The position numbers and the translations under genes are program-made. Below, in pieces: positions 33,283 through 40,816 of a stretch of DNA of 64,000 nt. The DNA is taken from positions 42,805 through 106,804 of the forward strand of contig NZ_RAWE01000011.1 of assembly GCF_003611695.1 (NCBI RefSeq), in the 5' to 3' direction. This DNA comes from Corallococcus carmarthensis. Its GTDB lineage: Bacteria > Myxococcota > Myxococcia > Myxococcales > Myxococcaceae. Numbering within the stretch: the stretch's first letter is position 1; each line of letters opens with the position of its first letter. The notes under the pieces were generated by a model. It ran no database searches. It was not told where the DNA came from and worked only from the letters and a program-made list of their open reading frames with translations.

Positions 33283-34002
33283 ATGCTGCCCTGGCTCGTC
33301 CTCATCGCGGGTGTCTGTTGTCTCATCGAGCGGCTGTCCCTGGGGTGGAAGCTGCCCCGGGTGCGCGGCTGGCACGTGCGCGTGGTGCTCATCAACCTGG
33401 CGCAGGTGGGCGTGGTGGTGCTGGGCGGGTACACCTGGGACCGGTGGTTCTCCGCGTACTCGCTCTTCCACCTGTCCCGGCATGTGGGCCCGGTGGTGGG
33501 CGGGGTGGTGGCCTACCTCATCGCCACGTTCGTCTTCTATTGGTGGCACCGCGCCCGGCACGAGAGCGACGTGCTCTGGCGGCTGTTCCATCAAATCCAT
33601 CACAGCCCGCGGCGGCTGGAGGTCATCACCAGCTTCTACAAGCACCCGCTGGAGATGACGGCCAACAGCCTCATTGGCGGGCTGCTCGTCTACACGGTGC
33701 TGGGGTTGAGTCCGGCGGCGGGCGCCATCTACACGGCCTGCTGCGCGCTGGGCGAATACTTCTACCACACCAACATCCGCACCCCGCGCTGGGTGGGCTG
33801 GTTCTTCCAGCGGCCGGAGATGCACCGCATCCATCACGAGCACGGCAAGCACAAGAACAACTACGGCGACCTTCCCATCTGGGACATGGTGTTCGGCACC
33901 TACGAAAACCCCGCCACCTGGGATGCCACGTGTGGCTTCGATGACGCGCGGGAACAACGGCTGGGCGCCATGCTCGCCTTCCGCGACGTGCACCGCTCAT
34001 AG
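33283..34002 (+). CDS. Fatty-acid hydroxylase/sterol desaturase superfamily protein
   Basis: 239 residues from the ATG behind GGAAGGA. Eight-His di-iron motifs: WWHRARHESDVLWRLFHQIHHSPRR (H-x3-H and HxxHH) and HRIHHEHGKHKNNYGDLPIWD near the end. Four hydrophobic segments. Members hydroxylate or desaturate lipids; bacterial ones often act on sterols, hopanoids or ornithine lipids. Substrate cannot be read from sequence. Confidence 0.92.
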   Translation: MLPWLVLIAGVCCLIERLSLGWKLPRVRGWHVRVVLINLAQVGVVVLGGYTWDRWFSAYSLFHLSRHVGPVVGGVVAYLIATFVFYWWHRARHESDVLWRLFHQIHHSPRRLEVITSFYKHPLEMTANSLIGGLLVYTVLGLSPAAGAIYTACCALGEYFYHTNIRTPRWVGWFFQRPEMHRIHHEHGKHKNNYGDLPIWDMVFGTYENPATWDATCGFDDAREQRLGAMLAFRDVHRS

Positions 34003-34049
34003 GAGGTGGCACACTGGCGCCCCTTCGCTTCATCCGTGAGGTTCACGCC

Positions 34050-35846
34050 ATGGCCAGCTCGCGTCGGCAGTTCCTGACCCACACCGTGATTGGACTCGCG
34101 AGCACCGCTGTCTCCGCGGCGCCGGACGCGGGCACGTCCGCACCGCCCGCGGGAGCGCCGCCCACCTTCGGCGCGGGCCCCACGGTGGGACCGGAGGTCA
34201 GCCCCACCACCTTCGCGGAGGCCGAAAAGCTGATGCAGGTGCGGCTCACGCCCGCCGAGCGCACCCAGGCCGCCAGCAACTGGCGCGTGTCCCTGGCCCC
34301 GCTGCACGAGCGCCGCACCGGTCCGCGCAAGCTCGCGCTGGAGCCCACGCTGTCGCCCGCCTCGCAGTGGAACCCGTCGCTGCCGGGCCTCAAGCCCACC
34401 GCCCCCGCGAAGGACCGCTTCGTGCGCAGCCGCGATACGAAGACGCCCCTGCCCGCGAAGGAGGAGGACATCGCCTTCGCGCCGCTCACGCAGCTGTCGC
34501 GTTGGGTGGAGTCGCGCGCCATCACGTCGGAGCGGCTCACGCAGCTCTACCTGGAGCGGCTGAGGCGGCATGACCCGAAGCTCCAGTGCGTCATCACCCT
34601 GACGCCGGAGCTGGCGCTCCAGCAGGCCCGCCAGGCGGACCGGGACATCGCCTCGGGCCGCTACAAGGGGCCGCTGCACGGCATCCCCTGGGGAGCGAAG
34701 GACCTGGTGGACACCGCGGGCATCCGCACCACCTACGGCGCCGAGCCGTTCCGCGACCGCGTCCCCACCGCGGACGCCACCGCGGTGGACAGGCTGCACC
34801 GCGCTGGCGCGGTGTTGGTGGCCAAGCTCAGCCTGGGCGCGCTCGCGCTCAACGACATCTGGTTTGGCGGCGAGACGAAGAACCCGTGGCTTCCGGAAGA
34901 GGGCTCCTCCGGAAGCAGCGCGGGACCGGGCGCGGCGACAGCGGCGGGGCTGGTGGGCTTCTCCCTGGGCAGCGAGACGGGTGGCAGCATCGTGTCGCCG
35001 TCCATGCGCTGCGGCATCACCGGCCTGCGCCCCACCTACGGCCGCGTGCCGCGCACGGGCGCGATGACGCTGTGCTGGTCGCTGGACAAGCTGGGGCCCA
35101 TGACGCGCGGGGTGGAGGACTCGCTGCTGGTGCTGGCCGCGCTCAATGGACCGGACGCGGGCGACGTGGCCAGCGTGCCCGCGAAGCTGGACTTCGACGC
35201 GAACGCGAGCGTGAAGGGCCTGCGCGTGGGCTACGTGCCCGCGTGGATGAAGGAGAGCCCCGCCACGGACGTGGACCGCGCGGCGCTGGAGATGCTCAAG
35301 AAGCTGGGCCTGAGGCCGGTGGAGGTCCAGTTCCCCGACTGGCCGTACTCCGCCCTCAACGTCATCCTCTTCGCGGAGGCCGCCGCCGCCTTCGAGGAGC
35401 TCACGCTCAGCCACGGCGTGGACGCGCTGAAGATGCAGACGCCCGACGCGTGGCCCAACCTCTTCCGCCAGTCCCGCTTCCTGTCCGCGGTGGACTTCGT
35501 CCAGGCGGACCGGCTGCGCCGCAAGGTGGCCCAGGAGATGGCGCGCATCATGTCCCAGGTGGACGTGCTGCTCGTGCCCTCGCTGCGCGACGAAGCCCTC
35601 ACCATCACCAACCACACGGGCCACCCGTCCCTCACGCTGCGCACCGGCTTCGTGGAGGTGTCCAAGGCCCGCAGCGACTGGGCCCCGGACCCCAAGCGCC
35701 CCGTGCCCACCTTCGCCACCCCGCGCCGCGTCCCCCACGGCGTGACGCTCATCGGACAGCTCTTCGACGAAGGCACCCTGGGCCGCGTGGGCATCGCCCT
35801 GGAGCGGGCCTCCGGCGTCGCCGGGGAGCGCCCGCCCGGCTTCTAG
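34050..35846 (+). CDS. Exported amidase (amidase signature family)
   Basis: 598 residues. The start SSRRQFLTHTVIGLAST looks like a twin-arginine-type leader. The amidase signature is complete: IPWGAKDLVDTAG with Lys217, [17 protein letters not shown] with a cis-Ser (about 287), and SETGGSIVSPSMRCGITGLRP with nucleophile Ser313. About 120 residues between leader and core are Pro/Ala-rich and not part of the family. It hydrolyses an amide bond of an unknown substrate, probably in the periplasm. The TetR gene follows after 62 bp. Confidence 0.93.
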   Translation: MASSRRQFLTHTVIGLASTAVSAAPDAGTSAPPAGAPPTFGAGPTVGPEVSPTTFAEAEKLMQVRLTPAERTQAASNWRVSLAPLHERRTGPRKLALEPTLSPASQWNPSLPGLKPTAPAKDRFVRSRDTKTPLPAKEEDIAFAPLTQLSRWVESRAITSERLTQLYLERLRRHDPKLQCVITLTPELALQQARQADRDIASGRYKGPLHGIPWGAKDLVDTAGIRTTYGAEPFRDRVPTADATAVDRLHRAGAVLVAKLSLGALALNDIWFGGETKNPWLPEEGSSGSSAGPGAATAAGLVGFSLGSETGGSIVSPSMRCGITGLRPTYGRVPRTGAMTLCWSLDKLGPMTRGVEDSLLVLAALNGPDAGDVASVPAKLDFDANASVKGLRVGYVPAWMKESPATDVDRAALEMLKKLGLRPVEVQFPDWPYSALNVILFAEAAAAFEELTLSHGVDALKMQTPDAWPNLFRQSRFLSAVDFVQADRLRRKVAQEMARIMSQVDVLLVPSLRDEALTITNHTGHPSLTLRTGFVEVSKARSDWAPDPKRPVPTFATPRRVPHGVTLIGQLFDEGTLGRVGIALERASGVAGERPPGF

Positions 35847-35867
35847 CCGCCAGAAAGCCCCGGACCG

Positions 35868-35908
35868 ATTGTTTTGACAGGTCAGTCCAGAATCATTACG
35901 TAGGGGGC
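35868..35908 (+). promoter_or_regulatory. Probable promoter/operator of the TetR gene
   Basis: Holds TTGACA (35874-35879) and the palindrome TGACAGGTCA (35875-35884), followed by CAGTCCA (35883-35889). The CAGTCCA and the preceding ATTGTTTTG are repeated in similar form (ATTGTTCAGTCCA) upstream of the aldo/keto reductase gene. A TetR operator shared by both genes is inferred. Confidence 0.45.
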
Positions 35909-36493
35909 ATGGCACGCACGAAGGAGTTCGACCGCGACGAGGCGGTGCGCCGGGCGATGCAGGTCTTCTGGGAGCAGGGCTATGAAGCCACCTCCACGGA
36001 CGACCTGCTGCGCGCCATGGGCATCGGGCGGCAGAGCATGTACGACACCTTCGGGGACAAGCACGGCCTCTACCTGGAGGCCCTGCGTGCCTACCAGGCG
36101 GAGTACAGCGCCAACCTGATGGAGTGCCTGCGCTCGCACCCGTCCCCCCTGGGCGCCATCCGCGAGTTCCTCCTCTCCATCCCCAATGGCACCCAGAAGG
36201 CCCGTGCCCGGGGCTGCCTCTCCGTGAACGCCACCACGGAGCTGGCGCACGCGGATGCGGAGGTCGCCACGCTGCTCAAGACCGGCGGCGCGGTGGGCCA
36301 TGGGGCGCTGGAGCGCGTCGTGAAGGAGGCCCAGCGCAAGGGCGAGCTCAACCCGAAGCTGGACGCCCGCGTCGCCGCTGGCTTCCTCCTGTCCACCATC
36401 GGCGGGCTGCGCCTGAGCGCCAAGGCCGGCACCCCGCCCGAAGCCCTGCGCGACGTCGTGGACTTCGCCCTCGCGGGCCTCAAGGCCCAGTAA
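35909..36493 (+). CDS. TetR-family transcriptional regulator
   Basis: 194 residues from the ATG behind GTAGGGGGC. The TetR helix-turn-helix is AVRRAMQVFWEQGYEATSTD DLLRAMGIGRQSMYDTFGDKHGLYLEAL (about 11-58). The C-terminal ligand domain includes ARGCLSVNATTELAHADAEV, typical of the AcrR-like subgroup with TetR_C_16/33 type domains. It stands in front of an aldo/keto reductase gene that carries a similar upstream element, so it probably represses itself and that gene in response to a small molecule. Confidence 0.93.
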   Translation: MARTKEFDRDEAVRRAMQVFWEQGYEATSTDDLLRAMGIGRQSMYDTFGDKHGLYLEALRAYQAEYSANLMECLRSHPSPLGAIREFLLSIPNGTQKARARGCLSVNATTELAHADAEVATLLKTGGAVGHGALERVVKEAQRKGELNPKLDARVAAGFLLSTIGGLRLSAKAGTPPEALRDVVDFALAGLKAQ

Positions 36494-36544
36494 CGCCCCC
36501 CTTGCCGCGGGAGGCACCTCGCGCCGTCTTCGCACGCCTGTATC

Positions 36545-36560
36545 TGGATTGTTCAGTCCA
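36545..36560. promoter_or_regulatory. Candidate TetR operator before the aldo/keto reductase gene
   Basis: TGGATTGTTCAGTCCA has matching ends TGGA/TCCA and shares CAGTCCA and the following AAAT-like bases with the TetR-gene promoter. It lies 28 bp before the reductase ATG. Function inferred from position and the shared sequence. Confidence 0.4.
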
Positions 36561-36587
36561 AATAAGCCACTGGAAGGGAAGCACACC

Positions 36588-37706
36588 ATGTCGATGGATC
36601 GCTACTACCTGCTGGGCCGTTCGGGGCTGCGCGTCAGCCCGCTGTCCTTGGGCACGATGACGTTCGGGAAGGAGGGGACGTACGGCGGCCCCTGGGGCTC
36701 CACGGAGGACGTGTCCCGGACGCTGTTCAACCGCTACCTGGACGCGGGCGGCAACTTCGTGGACACCGCCGACCTCTACACCCACGGCACCAGCGAGACG
36801 CTCATCGGGAAGTTCCTGGAGGAGCGCGGCGACCGGGACCGCGTCGTCCTCGCCACCAAGTACACCTACAACGCCACCCGCCCGGGGGACCCGAACGCGG
36901 GCGGCAACAGCCGCAAGAACATGCTGCGCGCGGTGGAGGCGTCACTGAAGCGGCTGCGCACGGACTACATCGACCTGTACCTGCTGCACACCTGGGACCG
37001 CCTCACTCCGGCGGAGGAGGTGGTCCGCACGTTCGACGACCTCGTGCGCGCGGGGAAGATCCGCTACGCGGGCCTGTCCGACGTGCCGTCCTGGTACGCG
37101 GCACGCGCGCAGACCTGGGCGGAGGCGCACGCGCTCACGCCGCTCATCAACCTGCAGCTCCAGTACTCGCTGGTGGAGCGCAGCCTGGAGCACGAATACG
37201 TGCCGCTGGCGCAGACGCTGGGCCTGGGCATCACCACCTGGAGCCCGCTGGGCATGGGACTGCTCTCCGGCAAGTACCGGCCGAGCGAAGCCGGTGCCCA
37301 CGGTGACGGCCGTCTCAACTCCGCTGTGGGCGGCCACCAGCTGGGCATGTTCACGGAGCGCAACTGGCGCATCGTCGCCACGCTGGAGCAGGTGTCCAGG
37401 GAGCTGGGCCGCGACATGTCCCAGGTGGCGCTGAACTGGGTGGCCACGCAGCCCGGGGTGGGGTCGGTCATCATCGGCGCCACGAATCCCAAGCAACTGG
37501 ACGGCAACCTCGCCGCGCTGGACTTCACGATTCCGGACGGGCTGCGCCGCCAGCTGGACGAGGCCAGCGCTCCGCCCGTGCCCTTCCCCCACGGCATGTT
37601 CTCCAATCCCTATCAGCTGAACCTGCACGGCAACGCCGCCGTGGGTGACAAGCCCGCCGGCTACACGCAGCCCGTGTTCACCGGAAGCGCACCCCGGGTC
37701 GGGTAG
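36588..37706 (+). CDS. Aldo/keto reductase
   Basis: 372 residues; GGAAGGGAAG precedes the ATG. (Beta/alpha)8 reductase: LLGRSGLRVSPLSLGTMTFG start, NFVDTADLYTHGTSE with the catalytic Asp and Tyr, VLATKYTYN with the Lys, LYLLHTWDR with the His, GLSDVPSW and the NADPH-binding end GSVIIGATNPKQLDGNLAAL. Uses NADPH to reduce aldehydes or ketones. Longer than the common 320-340 because of a C-terminal tail (HGMFSNPYQLNLHGN...). Probably controlled by the TetR protein encoded upstream. Confidence 0.93.
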   Translation: MSMDRYYLLGRSGLRVSPLSLGTMTFGKEGTYGGPWGSTEDVSRTLFNRYLDAGGNFVDTADLYTHGTSETLIGKFLEERGDRDRVVLATKYTYNATRPGDPNAGGNSRKNMLRAVEASLKRLRTDYIDLYLLHTWDRLTPAEEVVRTFDDLVRAGKIRYAGLSDVPSWYAARAQTWAEAHALTPLINLQLQYSLVERSLEHEYVPLAQTLGLGITTWSPLGMGLLSGKYRPSEAGAHGDGRLNSAVGGHQLGMFTERNWRIVATLEQVSRELGRDMSQVALNWVATQPGVGSVIIGATNPKQLDGNLAALDFTIPDGLRRQLDEASAPPVPFPHGMFSNPYQLNLHGNAAVGDKPAGYTQPVFTGSAPRVG

Positions 37707-37822
37707 GGCACATCCCGTCCCTCCGCGAGGGTGGGGGGGACGGCCCGCTTGCGACCCCGGGGCCGCTGGTCCCCGGGGTGGCACACCGGCACCTTCCGCG
37801 CTTGTCAGACAGGGGAGGGTGT

Positions 37823-39589
37823 ATGGGATTGTCCAAGCCGGGAGTAAAGCTGTGGTGGATGTTGGCGCTGCTGGTGGCGCCAGTAGCGAATGCCTTCACG
37901 GATTCGGACGCGGTGCGGGTCTTCACGTTCGCCCGCTCGCAGCTGGCTGACACGATTCTGGAGTTGCCCAGCGTGAACCGGTCGCCCAAGGCGTCCCAGT
38001 CCAACGGGACGTGGACCACGGTGGCCAACACGGACCGCGTCGCGTGGACCCAGGGCTTCTTCCCCGGGAGCATGTGGTACATGTTCCAGGTCGCCAACGA
38101 GCCCTACTGGCGCGACCGCGCGGACATGTGGACGCGTCCCCTGGAGGTCCAGAAGACCAACACGGAGACGCACGACCTGGGCTTCAAGATGTACAACAGC
38201 TACGGCAATGCCTGGCGGCTCACCGGCGACCCCTACTACCGCGACGTGCTGCTCACCTCCGCCGCGTCGCTGGCCACGCGCTACAACAGCACCGTCGGCA
38301 TCATCGACTGTTGTGATTGGAACCCGAACTGGAACATCCCGCTCGTCACCGACACGATGATGGACATCGAGCTGCTGCTCTGGGGCGCCCAGAACGGCGG
38401 CCCCGCGGTGTGGCGCACCATGGCGGTGAACCATGCGCTGCGCACGCTCCAGGACGCGGTGCGCGCCAATGGCAGCTCGTTCCACTACGTGGACTACAAC
38501 AACAACGGCACCATCCGGTCCCGAGGCACCTTCCAGGGCTACTCCGCCAGCTCCACCTGGGCGCGCGGACAGGCGTGGCTCATCTACGGCTACACCATGG
38601 TGTACCGCTACACGCAGGACGCGCGCTTCCTCACCGCGGCGCGCCGGGTGACGGACTACTACCTGGCGAACCTGCCCGCGGACCGCGTGCCCAACTGGGA
38701 CTTCAACGCCCCCAGCCAGTCCAAGGACTCCTCCGCCGCGGCCGTTGTCGCGTCCGCCCTGCTGGAGTTGAGCACCCTGGAGACGGACGCCACCCGGCGC
38801 ACCACCTACCGCAACGCCGCGCTGGCCATGCTCGACTCGCTGGCGTCGCCCGCGTACCTGGCGCAGGGCACCAACAGCCCGGGCCTGCTGCTGCACGGCG
38901 TGGGCAACTACCCGGCGGGCCAGGAGATCAACGTCAGCCTCATCTACGGCGACTACTACTTCATCGAGGCGCTGCTGCGCTTCAACCCGCGCCCCAACTA
39001 CCCCTGGTACTCGAAGCTGACCCTCCCGCGCGGCCAGCACCTGCTGGGCACCAGCAACACGGGCACGCGCATCGTCGAGTTCGACCTCACGCCGCTCCGG
39101 GACAACCTGGGCGGCGGCGTGGTGGGCTGGACGGACAGCTCCACGGAGGTGACGGCCTTCAACCGGCTGAACATGTTGCTGCGCATGAGCGAGGACGGCA
39201 TCTTCCAGGTGCGCAACGGCGCGGGCTACTCGTGGATCCGCCGGGTGCCGTACGTGCGCGGCCAGACGTACCACTTCCGCATGAACGTGGACCTGCTCGC
39301 CCAGCGCTACACCGTCTGGGTGACGCCGCCCGGCTCCGCGGAGCTGCTGCTCGTGGACCGCGTCGCGTTCCGCTCGGACGGGCCACCCATCAACGACCTG
39401 GGCCGCGTCGCGGTCATCGCCACCGTGGAGGACAGCGACTTCCGGGTGAACAACCACCGCGTCTACGCACCCACCGCGAGCGTGGCGGCCGCGCTGGACA
39501 CCCCGGCCCCCTTGCCTGAAGCCCTGTGGCGGGAGCTGGACACCCCGGAGCGCGTCTCCCACGGTCCCGTCGTTCCGTCCGAGCGCTGA
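37823..39589 (+). CDS. Secreted glycoside hydrolase, GH88/GH105-like, with C-terminal beta domain
   Basis: 588 residues from the ATG behind AGGGGAGGG; signal peptide WWMLALLVAPVANA. The alpha/alpha-barrel core of unsaturated glucuronyl hydrolases is visible: WTQGFFPGSMWYMFQVANEP, THDLGFKMYNSYGNAWRLTG, LVTDTMMDIELLLWGAQ, SSTWARGQAWLIYGYTMVYR and YGDYYFIEALLRF. From about 390 a jelly-roll-like domain follows (IVEFDLTPLRDNLGGGVVGW; YHFRMNVDLLAQRYTVWVTPPG), possibly for substrate binding. It should remove unsaturated uronic acids from lyase products of polysaccharides. Confidence 0.9.
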   Translation: MGLSKPGVKLWWMLALLVAPVANAFTDSDAVRVFTFARSQLADTILELPSVNRSPKASQSNGTWTTVANTDRVAWTQGFFPGSMWYMFQVANEPYWRDRADMWTRPLEVQKTNTETHDLGFKMYNSYGNAWRLTGDPYYRDVLLTSAASLATRYNSTVGIIDCCDWNPNWNIPLVTDTMMDIELLLWGAQNGGPAVWRTMAVNHALRTLQDAVRANGSSFHYVDYNNNGTIRSRGTFQGYSASSTWARGQAWLIYGYTMVYRYTQDARFLTAARRVTDYYLANLPADRVPNWDFNAPSQSKDSSAAAVVASALLELSTLETDATRRTTYRNAALAMLDSLASPAYLAQGTNSPGLLLHGVGNYPAGQEINVSLIYGDYYFIEALLRFNPRPNYPWYSKLTLPRGQHLLGTSNTGTRIVEFDLTPLRDNLGGGVVGWTDSSTEVTAFNRLNMLLRMSEDGIFQVRNGAGYSWIRRVPYVRGQTYHFRMNVDLLAQRYTVWVTPPGSAELLLVDRVAFRSDGPPINDLGRVAVIATVEDSDFRVNNHRVYAPTASVAAALDTPAPLPEALWRELDTPERVSHGPVVPSER

Positions 39590-39675
39590 CACCCGGCCCC
39601 TGCCCGGTGGCCCGCCTGTCGTCAGGGTGGGCCGCCGCGGGTGCATGAGAGGCGGAACGCGGTTACATCCGCCGG

Positions 39676-40806
39676 GTGACGAACCTGGACCTCTTCCTCC
39701 CGGAACCCGCCCCGCGCCCGCCCGCCGTCCCGTCAGGCCCTGGCCCGCTCGACCGGCTGCTGAAGGTGTCGCGCATCTACCTGGAGCCCGCCGTGCGGGA
39801 GCACGCGCGTGGGAGGGAGATATTGGCGCGATATCCGGACGCGGAGCGGGTGGAGGTGGCCTCGCACCAGCGCATCCCCGGCCTCTTCGGCAACGAAGGC
39901 AATGTGGAGGCCTGGAACCGCATCAAGGGCAGCACCCTGGTGCTGGGCGTGAAGAAGACGCTGTCCTTCATCGCCAATGACAGAAGCTCGGACTTCATCG
40001 CGCCCTCCACGGCGAACGGCTGCGTGATGGCGTGCGCGTACTGCTACGTCCCGCGCAACAAGGGCTATGCGAACCCCGTGACGGTGTTCGTGAACATCGA
40101 CCGCATCCAGGAGGCCGTGCGCAGGCACGCGCACAAGCGCGGGCCCAAGCTGGAGCCCAACACCGTGGACCCGCATGCGTGGGTCTACGACATCGGGTGC
40201 AACAGCGACTGCGCGGCGGACGCGGCCATCAGCGACAACGTGCGGGACCTGGTGCGGCTGTTCACCTCGCTGCCCCACGCGAAGGCCAGCTTCGCTACGA
40301 AGCTCGTCAACCGCGAGCTGCTCACCTACGAGCCCAAGGGCCGGACGCGCATCCGCTTCAGCCTGATGCCGCACGCGCCGGCGAAGCTGCTGGACGTGCG
40401 CACCAGCCCCATCGCGGAGCGCATCGCCGCCATCGACGACTTCGTGGCCGCGGGCTACGAGGTGCACCTCAACTTCTCCCCCGTCATCCTCCACGAGGGC
40501 TGGCAGGACGCCTACGTGGAGCTGTTCCAGCAGGTGGACGCCGGCATCGGCGAACGGGCGAAGGCGCAGCTCGCGTGCGAAATCATCTTCCTCACGCACA
40601 ACGCGGGCCTGCACGAGGTGAACCTGGGCTGGCACCCGAAGGCGGAGGAGCTGCTGTGGCGGCCTGAAATCCAGGAGACGAAGGTGTCCCAGGGCGGCGG
40701 CGTCAACGTGCGCTACCGCACCGGGTTCAAGGGGCGCCACGTGGCGGAGTTCCAGGCCCTGCTCGCGGAGCACCTGCCGTACTGCCGCGTCCGGTACGCC
40801 TTCTAG
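39676..40806 (+). CDS. Spore photoproduct lyase-like radical SAM protein
   Basis: 376 residues from a GTG. The SPL-like order is present: ERVEVASHQRIPGLFGNEGN, GVKKTLSFIANDRSSDFIAPSTANGC and the radical SAM cluster C116-x3-C120-x2-C123 (CVMACAYC), then VYDIGCNSDCAADAAISDNV, FATKLVNRELL, RIRFSLMPHAPAKLLDVRTS. Such enzymes in non-sporulating or myxobacterial genomes are presumed to repair spore-type thymine dimers or related DNA lesions using S-adenosylmethionine. Its 3' part contains one copy of a 27-bp sequence repeated at 42823. Confidence 0.9.
   Translation: MTNLDLFLPEPAPRPPAVPSGPGPLDRLLKVSRIYLEPAVREHARGREILARYPDAERVEVASHQRIPGLFGNEGNVEAWNRIKGSTLVLGVKKTLSFIANDRSSDFIAPSTANGCVMACAYCYVPRNKGYANPVTVFVNIDRIQEAVRRHAHKRGPKLEPNTVDPHAWVYDIGCNSDCAADAAISDNVRDLVRLFTSLPHAKASFATKLVNRELLTYEPKGRTRIRFSLMPHAPAKLLDVRTSPIAERIAAIDDFVAAGYEVHLNFSPVILHEGWQDAYVELFQQVDAGIGERAKAQLACEIIFLTHNAGLHEVNLGWHPKAEELLWRPEIQETKVSQGGGVNVRYRTGFKGRHVAEFQALLAEHLPYCRVRYAF
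40707..40733. repeat. 27-bp direct repeat, copy 1 (inside the SPL-like gene)
   Basis: Runs from CGTGCGCTACCGCACC to TTCAAGGG and is exact at 42823-42849. Here it encodes part of VRYRTGFKG in frame, so this copy is the original. The two copies flank the TcdB-like glycosyltransferase gene. Confidence 0.9.
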
Positions 40807-40816
40807 GCCCCGGGAG

